From contig CAZEDU010000127.1 of NCBI GenBank assembly GCA_964511185.1, positions 1 to 14,747 of the forward strand: DNA of 14,747 nucleotides, read 5' to 3'. The position numbers were made by a program, and so were the translations under genes. Each line of letters starts with the position of its first letter. Position 1 is the stretch's first letter. Below the pieces are notes generated by a model. It had not been told where the DNA came from and searched no databases. It saw only the letters and a list, made by a program, of their open reading frames with translations. This document shows, piece by piece, positions 7,516 to 14,221 of this stretch. Source of the stretch: CAZEDU01 sp964511185 (GTDB lineage: Bacteria; Myxococcota; Myxococcia; Myxococcales; Myxococcaceae).

Positions 7516-7544
7516 CGAAAGCCGCACGGCCGGCGACTCTAGCG

Positions 7545-8723
7545 CTACGCGACCTTGGCCTTCATGCCGGCGCTGCTGCCGTCGCGCGAACGCGCCCGCG
7601 CCGCCTGCCGCTCGTCGAGCCAGATGGTGAGCGGGCTCGCCACGTACATCGTCGAGTAGGTGCCGACGACGATCCCGACGAGCATCGCCATCGCGAAGTC
7701 CCAGATCTCGCCGACGCCGAAGATGAGCAGACCGATGAGCGAGAGCGCGGTGGTGCCCGAAGTGAGGATCGTGCGCCCCAAGGTCTCGTTGATCGCGATG
7801 TTGATGATCTCCGCGAACGGCTTGCCCTTGAACCGGTGCATCTCCTCGCGAATTCGGTCGTAGATGACGATGGTGTCGTTCACCGAGTAGCCGATGATGG
7901 TGAGCAGCACCGCGATCGACGTCAGGTTGAACTCGCGCCCGAAGAACCCGCCGATGAAGTAGTAGCCCGCGACCATGATCACGTCGTGCAGCATCGCGAG
8001 CAGCGCGCCGGGACCGAACTTGAAGTCGAACCGGAACGCCACGTAGACGAGGATCATCACCATCGCGTAGAGCAGCGCGAGCACGCCCTTGTTGCGCAGC
8101 TGCTTGCCGATCTGCGGGCCGACGTAGTCGACGCGGCGAACCTCGAACTCCGGCTTCTCCAGGCCTGTCCTCAAGGCCTGCTGCACCTTGTCGGCCATGC
8201 CGGCGGACACGATCTGGTAGTCGAAGCCTCCCCCTTCGGCCTCGCCCAGCTCGCGCACCTCTTTCACGCCGGTGCCCGACTTCTCGACCAGCTCCTTGAG
8301 CTGCGCCGGGTCGCTCTTGGCGGCCGAGCGGATCTGCAGAATGCCGTTCTCCAGATCGGCGTTGAAGAGCTTCACCTCGCCCGTGCCCCGCAGCGCCTGC
8401 TCGGCCGCGGTCGCGCTGTCGCGGGTCAGCTGCGTCACGCCGCCCATGCGGAGCAGGAACGAGTTGTCCTTCTCTCCGCCAATCCCCTGCACCGTCACGT
8501 CCGGCAGGCCGCCCTTGTCGGCCGCCTGGCGGACCGCCTGCGCCGAGATGTCGTAGGGGAACTTCACCTCGACCACGGTGCCGCCGGCGAAGTCGACCCC
8601 GTAGTTGAAGCCGAACACGGCGATGCCGACGAGGATGACGAGGTTCACCGCGGTCGAGATGAGCACCGCGATTCGTCGCTTGCCGATGAAATCGATGTTC
8701 GTCTTGTTCTTGATGATCTGCAT
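7545..8723 (-). CDS. secF: protein translocase subunit SecF
   Basis: SecF partners SecD in the inner membrane, using the proton gradient to pull exported proteins through SecYEG on the periplasmic side. In this 392-aa protein the first membrane helix (about 17-38) is followed by NYGVDFAGGTVVEV (41-54), the family signature. The periplasmic region ends at VGPQIGKQL (201-209). Five helices follow, with LHDVIMVAGYY (245-255) and GYSVNDTIVIYDRIREE (278-294) carrying the conserved Asp/Arg residues. The periplasmic region (about 165 residues) is roughly 70 longer than in E. coli SecF, and the extra part looks like a second beta-alpha-beta unit. The start ATG at 8723 lies 26 bp after the secD stop with AAGG upstream. 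The C-terminal tail is basic. It ends in TAG just before the collagen-like gene. Confidence 0.97.
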   Translation of the reverse strand: MQIIKNKTNIDFIGKRRIAVLISTAVNLVILVGIAVFGFNYGVDFAGGTVVEVKFPYDISAQAVRQAADKGGLPDVTVQGIGGEKDNSFLLRMGGVTQLTRDSATAAEQALRGTGEVKLFNADLENGILQIRSAAKSDPAQLKELVEKSGTGVKEVRELGEAEGGGFDYQIVSAGMADKVQQALRTGLEKPEFEVRRVDYVGPQIGKQLRNKGVLALLYAMVMILVYVAFRFDFKFGPGALLAMLHDVIMVAGYYFIGGFFGREFNLTSIAVLLTIIGYSVNDTIVIYDRIREEMHRFKGKPFAEIINIAINETLGRTILTSGTTALSLIGLLIFGVGEIWDFAMAMLVGIVVGTYSTMYVASPLTIWLDERQAARARSRDGSSAGMKAKVA

Positions 8724-8749
8724 GGGCGCCTTACCCAGAGAAAGAGTCG

Positions 8750-10516
8750 TTAGATCGAAATCGTCTGCTTGTTGCGCCCGTGCACCAGGCCGGTGGTGAT
8801 GATGCGCGTCACGAAGATCGACGTGAACAGCGAAGCGAGCAGGCCGATGATGAGCGTGGTGGCGAAGCCGCGAATCGGGCCGGTGCCGGTGGAGAAGAGG
8901 ATGAACCCGGCGATCAGCGCGGTGACGTGCGAGTCGAAGATCGCCCAGAACGCCCGGTCGTAGCCGGCGTCGATCGCCGCCCGCACCGTCTTGCCAGCGG
9001 CGAGCTCTTCCCGAATGCGCTCATTGATGAGCACGTTCGCGTCGATCGCCACGCCCAGGGTCAGCACGAAGCCGGCGATGCCCGGCAAGGTCAGCGTCGC
9101 GTTGAACAGCGCCAGGCCCGCCAAGATCATCGCGCCGTTGAGGAGCAGCGCGACGTCGGCGATGACGCCCGCGCGCTTGTAGTAGACGGCCATGAAGAGG
9201 ACGACGAGCGCCACGCCCACCAGCGCCGCCAGGCTGCCGCGGCGAATCAGCTCGTCACCGAGCGACGCCCCGACCTGACGGATCTCGCCAATCGTCACCG
9301 GCGCCGGCAGCGCGCCGGCCTTCAGCACCAGCGCGAGCGTCTGCGCTTCCTTGAGCAGCTCCTCGTTCGTCTTGCCCTGCCGGCCCATCGTGATGCGCGC
9401 GGTGCCGCCGGGGATCTTCTCGTTGATGCGCGGCGCCGACTGGACGTTGTCGTCGAGCACGATCGCCATCAGCTTGCCGACGTTCTTCTCGGTCAGCTCC
9501 GCGAAGTCCCGGCCGCCCTGCGCGTCGAAGGTCACGATGACCTCGGGCCGGTTGGTCATCTGGTCGAAGCTCACGTCGGCCGCCGCCAGGCTCTCGCCCG
9601 TGATCGGCGCGGTGCGCTCCACCAGGTAGGTCTGGAAACGGTTGCAGGTGTTCTTCGGCCCCGGCTGCACGCACTCGAGCAGCACCGACCGATCGTTGGG
9701 CACCTTGTCCTGCACGTACGCGAGCAGCGCCTCCCGGCTGGGCCCTTCGAGCTGCGGAAAGCCATAGGCCTGGGTCAGCGTGATGTTCGACTCGGCGGGC
9801 GGAGGGCTGTTGCGGTACAGCTCGGCGAGCACCTGCGAGGTGTCGTCGACCATGCGGAACTCGAGCTGCGCGGTGGTGCCGATCAGCTCCTTGGCCTGCT
9901 CGGGATCCTTCTGCCCGGGCAGCGAGATCTGAATCGAGTCGGTGCCCATCTTGCGCACGTCGACCTCGGCCACGCCCCACTTGTCGATGCGGCGCCGGAT
10001 CACGAGCATCGCCTGATCGACCGCGTCGCCGCGATCCAAGTCGGCCTGCGTGTCCAGCTTTCGCACCGTGAGCTTGTTGCCTTCGCGGCCCGCGACCGAG
10101 AACTCGTTGAAGCGGGTGGTGATCTCTTTCTGGATCGCGTCCAACGTGGCCGCGTCCTTGGCCTCGAAGGTGATCTGCAGGGTCTCGGGGTCGCTCACCG
10201 CCGTGACCTCGCCGATCTTCTGGTCGCGCAGGTAGTTGGCGATCTGCACGCCGCGGCGCTCGGTCCGCTTCTGGAGCGCGGTCTTGGTGTCGACCCGCAT
10301 CACCATGTGAATGCCGCCCTGCAGGTCGAGGCCGAGCGACAGGCGGTACCGCGCCGGCGGCGCCCACTTGGGCAGCTTCGCCTCGAGCGCCTCGATGTTG
10401 TTGCGGTCGGCGCGGTCGAGGACGAAGAACGAGTAGTAGGTCGGCACCAGGAACCAGGCCGATCCGAAAGTGACAGCGAGGATCAGCGCGACCTTGGCCC
10501 AGAAGCCGCGGCCCAT
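8750..10516 (-). CDS. secD: protein translocase subunit SecD
   Basis: This 588-aa SecD has an N-terminal membrane helix (about 7-25), a large periplasmic region and a five-helix C-terminal domain (about 425-575). Signatures are LGLDLQGGIHMVM (61-73, P1 head), MGTDSIQISLPG (190-201), NVGKLMAIVLDD (345-356), SLGDELIRRGSLAAL (418-432) and GVAIDANVLINERIREE (488-504), whose Asp492 aligns with the proton-path Asp of the family. The length is close to the usual 520-620 aa. The segment at about 233-305 contains Cys282 and Cys291 eight residues apart, which could form a periplasmic disulfide. The start ATG at 10516 shares its A with the yajC stop (TAATG), and GGGAGGAG lies just upstream, so translation is coupled to yajC. 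Confidence 0.98.
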   Translation of the reverse strand: MGRGFWAKVALILAVTFGSAWFLVPTYYSFFVLDRADRNNIEALEAKLPKWAPPARYRLSLGLDLQGGIHMVMRVDTKTALQKRTERRGVQIANYLRDQKIGEVTAVSDPETLQITFEAKDAATLDAIQKEITTRFNEFSVAGREGNKLTVRKLDTQADLDRGDAVDQAMLVIRRRIDKWGVAEVDVRKMGTDSIQISLPGQKDPEQAKELIGTTAQLEFRMVDDTSQVLAELYRNSPPPAESNITLTQAYGFPQLEGPSREALLAYVQDKVPNDRSVLLECVQPGPKNTCNRFQTYLVERTAPITGESLAAADVSFDQMTNRPEVIVTFDAQGGRDFAELTEKNVGKLMAIVLDDNVQSAPRINEKIPGGTARITMGRQGKTNEELLKEAQTLALVLKAGALPAPVTIGEIRQVGASLGDELIRRGSLAALVGVALVVLFMAVYYKRAGVIADVALLLNGAMILAGLALFNATLTLPGIAGFVLTLGVAIDANVLINERIREELAAGKTVRAAIDAGYDRAFWAIFDSHVTALIAGFILFSTGTGPIRGFATTLIIGLLASLFTSIFVTRIITTGLVHGRNKQTISI

Positions 10517-10877
10517 TACTTCTCCTCCCGCTTCTCTTCCGCCTGCGGCTTGGCTTCGGCGGTCTCGTCGGTCGCGGCGACCTTGCCCTGAATCGCGGTC
10601 TTCATCACGCGCATGCGCACGCCNNNNNNNNNNCGCTGGCGATCTCGAGCGTGACGATCTTGTCGGTCACCACGAACACCTTGCCGATGATGCCGCCCTG
10701 GGTGACCACCTCGTCGCCCTTCTTCAGCGCCGAGAGCATCGCCTGCTGCGCCTTCGCCTGCTTCTGCTGAGGACGAATCAGCAGGAAGTACATGATGAGG
10801 AACACGCCAGCGATCGGAATGAGCGAGGTGATTCCGGGGCTGGACGCGGCCTGGGCAAGCAGGATTGGAAGAGTCAC
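10516..10877 (-). CDS. yajC: Sec accessory protein YajC (interrupted by assembly gap)
   Basis: YajC is a small single-helix inner-membrane protein associated with SecDF. Here the membrane helix (about 17-36) ends in YFLLIRPQQKQAKAQQ, the family signature. KKGDEVVTQGGIIGKV (about 52-67) and VTDKIVTLEIAS (about 70-81) lead into the N run. After the gap VRMRVMKTAIQGKV resumes the normal YajC C-terminus in another frame, followed by an acidic/basic tail rich in Glu and Lys. The two halves are one gene, and the frame break is due to the gap. The GTG start at 10877 has AAGGCGG about 8 nt upstream. It is the first gene of the yajC-secD-secF unit, divergent from the Cys-rich lipoprotein gene. Confidence 0.93.
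10624..10633. other. assembly gap (10 N) inside yajC
   Basis: The left coding part ends one base into a codon and the right part resumes on GGC GTG. The missing length must therefore be 2 modulo 3, which 10 N does not satisfy. Two missing bases would give a normal ...EIAS-x-GVRMRV join. Confidence 0.85.
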
Positions 10878-10911
10878 GGTGACAACCGCCTTGATCGTTA
10901 AAGTTTCGGCA

Positions 10912-10926
10912 AATCTCTTCGAGATT
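10912..10926. promoter_or_regulatory. inverted repeat upstream of yajC
   Basis: AATCTC-TTC-GAGATT is a perfect 6-bp inverted repeat with a 3-nt centre, 35 bp upstream of the yajC start, in the divergent spacer shared with the Cys-rich lipoprotein gene. It could be an operator or a leader hairpin. I cannot place a confident promoter in the 188-bp spacer. Confidence 0.35.
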
Positions 10927-11065
10927 GCGCACGCTTAACGCTCGCGATCCGAAGGGCGGCCCTCATAGCAGCCGCCTCGTCTGTCGCGCAAGTTACAGCG
11001 ACGGTCCTGAACACTTTCGTGCTAGGCAGCGCCTCCTCACCTGCTGGAGTCTTTTGGAACCAAGA

Positions 11066-11386
11066 ATGCGCGCGCTCCCTTTCCTGATCGTCTCCATCTG
11101 CGTCGGGCTGTTCTCCTGCGGCGGCTCGGTCGGCCAGAGCTGCAAGGCGGACACCGACTGCGACAACGGCCAGACCTGCCTCACCTCGGCGCCCGAGGGC
11201 TATTGCACCAAGGGCTGCAGCCTCGAGGGCAGCGTCATCGACTGCCCGCGCGACACCGTCTGCGCGGCGCACGCCGGCCGCCTCTATTGCTCGGCCCTCT
11301 GCACGCAGCAGTCGGACTGCCGCGCAGGCTACGAGTGCAACGGCGTGGGCGCGAGCCAAGAGAAGGCTTGCCGGCCCAAGAGCTGA
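11066..11386 (+). CDS. small Cys-repeat lipoprotein
   Basis: This 106-aa protein begins MRALPFLIVSICVGLFSC, a lipoprotein signal peptide with acceptor Cys18. Twelve more Cys follow. The spacing C-x5-C-x8-C-x3-C occurs twice exactly (Cys32-38-47-51 and Cys60-66-75-79), and a third copy is partial (Cys85-91, then Cys102). Repeat starts read DCDNGQTC, DCPRDTVC and DCRAGYEC. Small disulfide-rich repeats of this kind are frequent in myxobacterial secreted and lipoproteins; an extracytoplasmic, disulfide-stabilised protein is the inference and its role is unknown. ATG 11066 is chosen for the signal peptide and GGA 7 nt upstream; the frame stays open to a TTG at 10925. The gene stands on the plus strand between two minus-strand operons, and its stop is 1 bp from the stop of the receiver gene. 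Confidence 0.8.
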   Translation: MRALPFLIVSICVGLFSCGGSVGQSCKADTDCDNGQTCLTSAPEGYCTKGCSLEGSVIDCPRDTVCAAHAGRLYCSALCTQQSDCRAGYECNGVGASQEKACRPKS

Positions 11387-11387
11387 T

Positions 11388-11822
11388 TCACGGCGAGGGC
11401 GCGTCCTGCTGCTCCACGCCGTCCGCCTGCCAGCGGCGCTCGAGCAGCTCGGTGAGCCGGGCGGGATCGACCGGCTTCACCACGTGCAGGTCGAAGCCGG
11501 CTTCCAGCGCGCGCTCCTTCGGGTCCGCGCCGCCGTAGCCGGTGAGCGCCACCAGGAACAGCCGCGCGCCCCGTCCGTCGGCCCGCGCTTTCCGGGCGAC
11601 CTCGTATCCGTCGAGCTTGGGCAGCCCCACGTCGACCAGCGCGACGTCGGGCCTCAGCTCGAGCAGGCGGGCGAGCCCCTCCTCGCCGTCCTTCGCCGTC
11701 TCGACCTGGTGCCCCCACATCTCCAAAAGGTCCTTGAGCACCTCGCGCGTGTCCTCGTCGTCCTCGACCACGAGCACGCGGCGCACCGGCTGACCTTCAC
11801 CGCCGCCTGACTGAGCCGACAT
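11388..11822 (-). CDS. stand-alone response-regulator receiver
   Basis: This 144-aa single-domain CheY-like receiver accepts a phosphoryl group from a histidine kinase and has no output domain. VLVVEDDEDT (about 16-25) holds the acidic pocket, DVGLPKLDGYEVARKAR (64-80) starts with the phospho-acceptor Asp64, ALTGYG (92-97) holds the conserved Thr, and VVKPVD (114-119) holds Lys116. About 12 N-terminal residues are Gly/Ser/Gln linker, and the C-terminus is a short acidic tail. The ATG at 11822 has a GGGGG-AAA site close upstream; ATG 11834 and an open extension to 11954 are less likely. It lies 150 bp after tgt on the same strand, so it may be read through from queA-tgt or have its own promoter. 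It may act in phosphorelay or bind a partner protein; the cognate kinase is unknown. Confidence 0.88.
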   Translation of the reverse strand: MSAQSGGGEGQPVRRVLVVEDDEDTREVLKDLLEMWGHQVETAKDGEEGLARLLELRPDVALVDVGLPKLDGYEVARKARADGRGARLFLVALTGYGGADPKERALEAGFDLHVVKPVDPARLTELLERRWQADGVEQQDAPSP

Positions 11823-11972
11823 GGTTTCCCCCATCGCGCTGTGGGACTCGCCGAAGCAGGCATTCACCTGACACGGTGGTTTCATACGATCGCGGCAAGG
11901 AAAAAGAAGCTGTCCCAGCGAGCAACTGTTCACCACACCGAAGCGGAGCTGCACGCCCGGCCGGACGGCGCC

Positions 11973-13097
11973 TCACGCCTCTGAGCGAAGCGCCGCCTCG
12001 CGCTGGATGAACTGGGCGAGGAGCTCCGCGTAGCGGTCTTGTTCGATCGCCTCGCGGGCGCGCCGCATCAGGTCCAGGAAGTAGTGCAGGTTGTGCAGCG
12101 TGTTCAGCCGCATCGCCACCAGCTCCTGCGCGACGAACAGGTGCCTCAAGTACGCGCGGCTGAAGGTGCGGCAGGTGTAGCAGCTGCACTCCGGGTCGAG
12201 CGGGCCTTCGTCTCTGGCGTGCTGCGCGTTCTTGATCACCACGCGCCCGCGCGAGGTAAAGAGAAGGCCGTTGCGCGCGCACCGCGTGGGCAGCACGCAG
12301 TCGAACATGTCGATGCCGGCGCCGACGCAGAGGATCAGATCGAGCGGCGTGCCGACGCCCATCAGGTAGCGCGGCTTGTCCTTGGGCAACAGCGGCGCGG
12401 AAAACGCGACGCCTTCGTGCATCGCCTCCGGCGTCTCCCCGACCGAGTAGCCCCCCAGCGCGAACCCCGGCAGATCGACGGCGCAGATCTCCTCCGCGTG
12501 GCGCTTGCGCAGCTCGGGGTGCAGCCCGCCCTGCACGATGCCGAAGAGCGACGAGCCACCGCGCGACCAGGCCTTCGCGCAGCGGTGGAGCCAACGGGTG
12601 GTGCGCGCGAGCGACGCCTCGAGGTACGCGCGATCGCTCGCGGAGGGCGGGCACTCGTCGAACGCCATGATGATGTCCGCGCCGAGCGCCTCTTGAATCT
12701 CGATCGACCGCTCGGGCGTGATCAGGTGCCTGGAGCCGTCGAGGTGCGACTGAAACGCGGCGCCCTCTTCGGTGATCTTTCGCTTCTGCGCCAAGCTGTA
12801 GACCTGAAAGCCCCCCGAGTCGGTGAGCATCGGCCGGGGCCACGAGACGAAGCGGTGCAGCCCACCCATCTGCTTCACCAGGGCCTCTCCGGGTCGCAGC
12901 ATCAGGTGGTAGGTGTTGCCTAAAATAATCTGCGCGCCCAGCCGCTCGAGGTCGTCGGGCGCGATGGCCTTCACGCTGCCGACCGTACCGACCGGCATGA
13001 AGATGGGCGTCTCCACCACGCCGTGCGGAAGCGTCAGCCGGCCGCGGCGCGCTCGGGTCTTGGCATCCTCGTGGAGCAGCTCGAACGTCAGGCTCAC
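11973..13097 (-). CDS. tgt: queuine tRNA-ribosyltransferase (TGT)
   Basis: This enzyme exchanges guanine-34 of GUN-anticodon tRNAs for preQ1, the step before QueA in bacterial queuosine synthesis. The 374-aa length is normal. Catalytic residues are present: Asp93 in LTDSGGFQV, the nucleophile Asp266 in GIDMFDCVLPTR, and the substrate-pocket FDECPP with Asp147 and Cys149. The zinc site is complete: Cys304, Cys306 and Cys309 (ECSCYTC) and His335 (NTLHNLHYF). The bacterial preQ1-type pocket is suggested by Cys149. The start is GTG at 13097, overlapping the queA stop (GTGA, 4 bp). GGAGAGG lies just upstream inside queA, so the two genes are translationally coupled. Confidence 0.98.
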   Translation of the reverse strand: MSLTFELLHEDAKTRARRGRLTLPHGVVETPIFMPVGTVGSVKAIAPDDLERLGAQIILGNTYHLMLRPGEALVKQMGGLHRFVSWPRPMLTDSGGFQVYSLAQKRKITEEGAAFQSHLDGSRHLITPERSIEIQEALGADIIMAFDECPPSASDRAYLEASLARTTRWLHRCAKAWSRGGSSLFGIVQGGLHPELRKRHAEEICAVDLPGFALGGYSVGETPEAMHEGVAFSAPLLPKDKPRYLMGVGTPLDLILCVGAGIDMFDCVLPTRCARNGLLFTSRGRVVIKNAQHARDEGPLDPECSCYTCRTFSRAYLRHLFVAQELVAMRLNTLHNLHYFLDLMRRAREAIEQDRYAELLAQFIQREAALRSEA

Positions 13098-14179
13098 GCC
13101 GGCACCTCTCCGATGAGCATCGCGTCTCCGTAGCTGAAGAACCGGTAGCCTTCGCGCACCGCCTCCCGGTACGCCTCCAGCGCGCGCTCCTTGCCCAGAA
13201 AGGCGCTCACCAGGACGAGCAACGTGGACTTGGGCAGGTGGAAGTTGGTGACCAGCACGTCGACCTGACGAAAGACGAAGCCGGGGCGAATGAAGAGCGA
13301 CGTCTCTCCCGCGCCGACCTTCAGCGCGCCGCTCTCATCCGTCGCCGCCTCGAGCGTGCGCACCACCGTGGTGCCGACCGCGACCACCCTTCCACCGCCG
13401 GCGCGCGTCTGGGCCACGGCGTCGCGCGTCGCCTGCGGGATCTCGAAGCGCTCGGGGTGCATGCGGTGCTTGTCGAGCTCGGCCTCGCGGACCGGCAAGA
13501 ACGTCCCCGGCCCGACGTCGAGCGTCACGTACGCGCGCGCGACGCCCTTCGCCTGAAGCCGCGCGAAGAGCTCCGGCGTGAAGTGCAGCCCGGCGGTCGG
13601 CGCCGTCACCGAGCCGGCGGCGCGCGCGTACACGGTCTGGTAGCGCTCGGCGTCTTCGGCGCCGGCGGGCCGCTCGATGTACGGCGGCAACGGCAAGCGC
13701 CCGGCCTTCTCCAGCGCGGCCGCCAGCGTGCCGAAGCCCGTCGCGCGAAAGCGCACGCGCACCTCGCCCTCCCCGCGCGCCTCGACGACCTCGGCGATCA
13801 ACCCATCGGGCAGCTCGATGACGAGCCCGGCCTTGAGCCCTTTGCTGGTCTGCCCCAGGCACACCCACTCTTGGCTGGACAGCTCGCCGGAGAGCGCCTG
13901 CCGGGTGGAGCGCTGCCCGGCGGGGCGCACCACCAAGAGCTCGGCCTTGCCGCCGGTCCCCGCCTTCTTGCCCACCAGCCGCGCGGGGATGACGCGGGTG
14001 TCGTTGAGCACCAGCAGGTCGCCGGGCCGAAGCAGCGCGTCGAGCTCGAAGAAGCGGCGGTGGCCGCGCGCGCCGGTCGCGGTGGAGACGACCATCAGGC
14101 GCGAGGCATCGCGCGGAGAGATCGGCTGCTGGGCGATCTGCTCTGGCGGGAGCTCGAAGTCGAAGTCGTCGATGCGCAT
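13094..14179 (-). CDS. queA: S-adenosylmethionine:tRNA ribosyltransferase-isomerase
   Basis: QueA transfers and isomerises the ribosyl group of S-adenosylmethionine onto preQ1-modified tRNA, giving epoxyqueuosine. The 361-aa sequence is full length and carries the family signatures in order: FDFELPPEQIAQQP near the start, LNDTRVIPARL, TAGLHFTPEL, TLDVGPGTFLPV, KHRMHPERFEIP, TNFHLPKSTLLVLVSAF and FFSYGDAMLI at the end. ATG 14179 has CCGGAG close upstream. It precedes tgt with a 4-bp overlap, the usual order for the pair. Upstream is the Fic-domain gene, 42 bp away on the same strand. No frameshift or missing motif is seen. Confidence 0.98.
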   Translation of the reverse strand: MRIDDFDFELPPEQIAQQPISPRDASRLMVVSTATGARGHRRFFELDALLRPGDLLVLNDTRVIPARLVGKKAGTGGKAELLVVRPAGQRSTRQALSGELSSQEWVCLGQTSKGLKAGLVIELPDGLIAEVVEARGEGEVRVRFRATGFGTLAAALEKAGRLPLPPYIERPAGAEDAERYQTVYARAAGSVTAPTAGLHFTPELFARLQAKGVARAYVTLDVGPGTFLPVREAELDKHRMHPERFEIPQATRDAVAQTRAGGGRVVAVGTTVVRTLEAATDESGALKVGAGETSLFIRPGFVFRQVDVLVTNFHLPKSTLLVLVSAFLGKERALEAYREAVREGYRFFSYGDAMLIGEVPA

Positions 14180-14221
14180 GTCGCTCCGGCCGTCATACCC
14201 GCGACCGACCGCGCGCGCACG

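Noticed and set aside
8780..10591. 603-codon open frame on the plus strand, antisense to secD
   Set aside because: It is a shadow of the high-GC secD frame: Arg/His/Leu/Asp-rich, no domain, fully overlapped by an unmistakable SecD.
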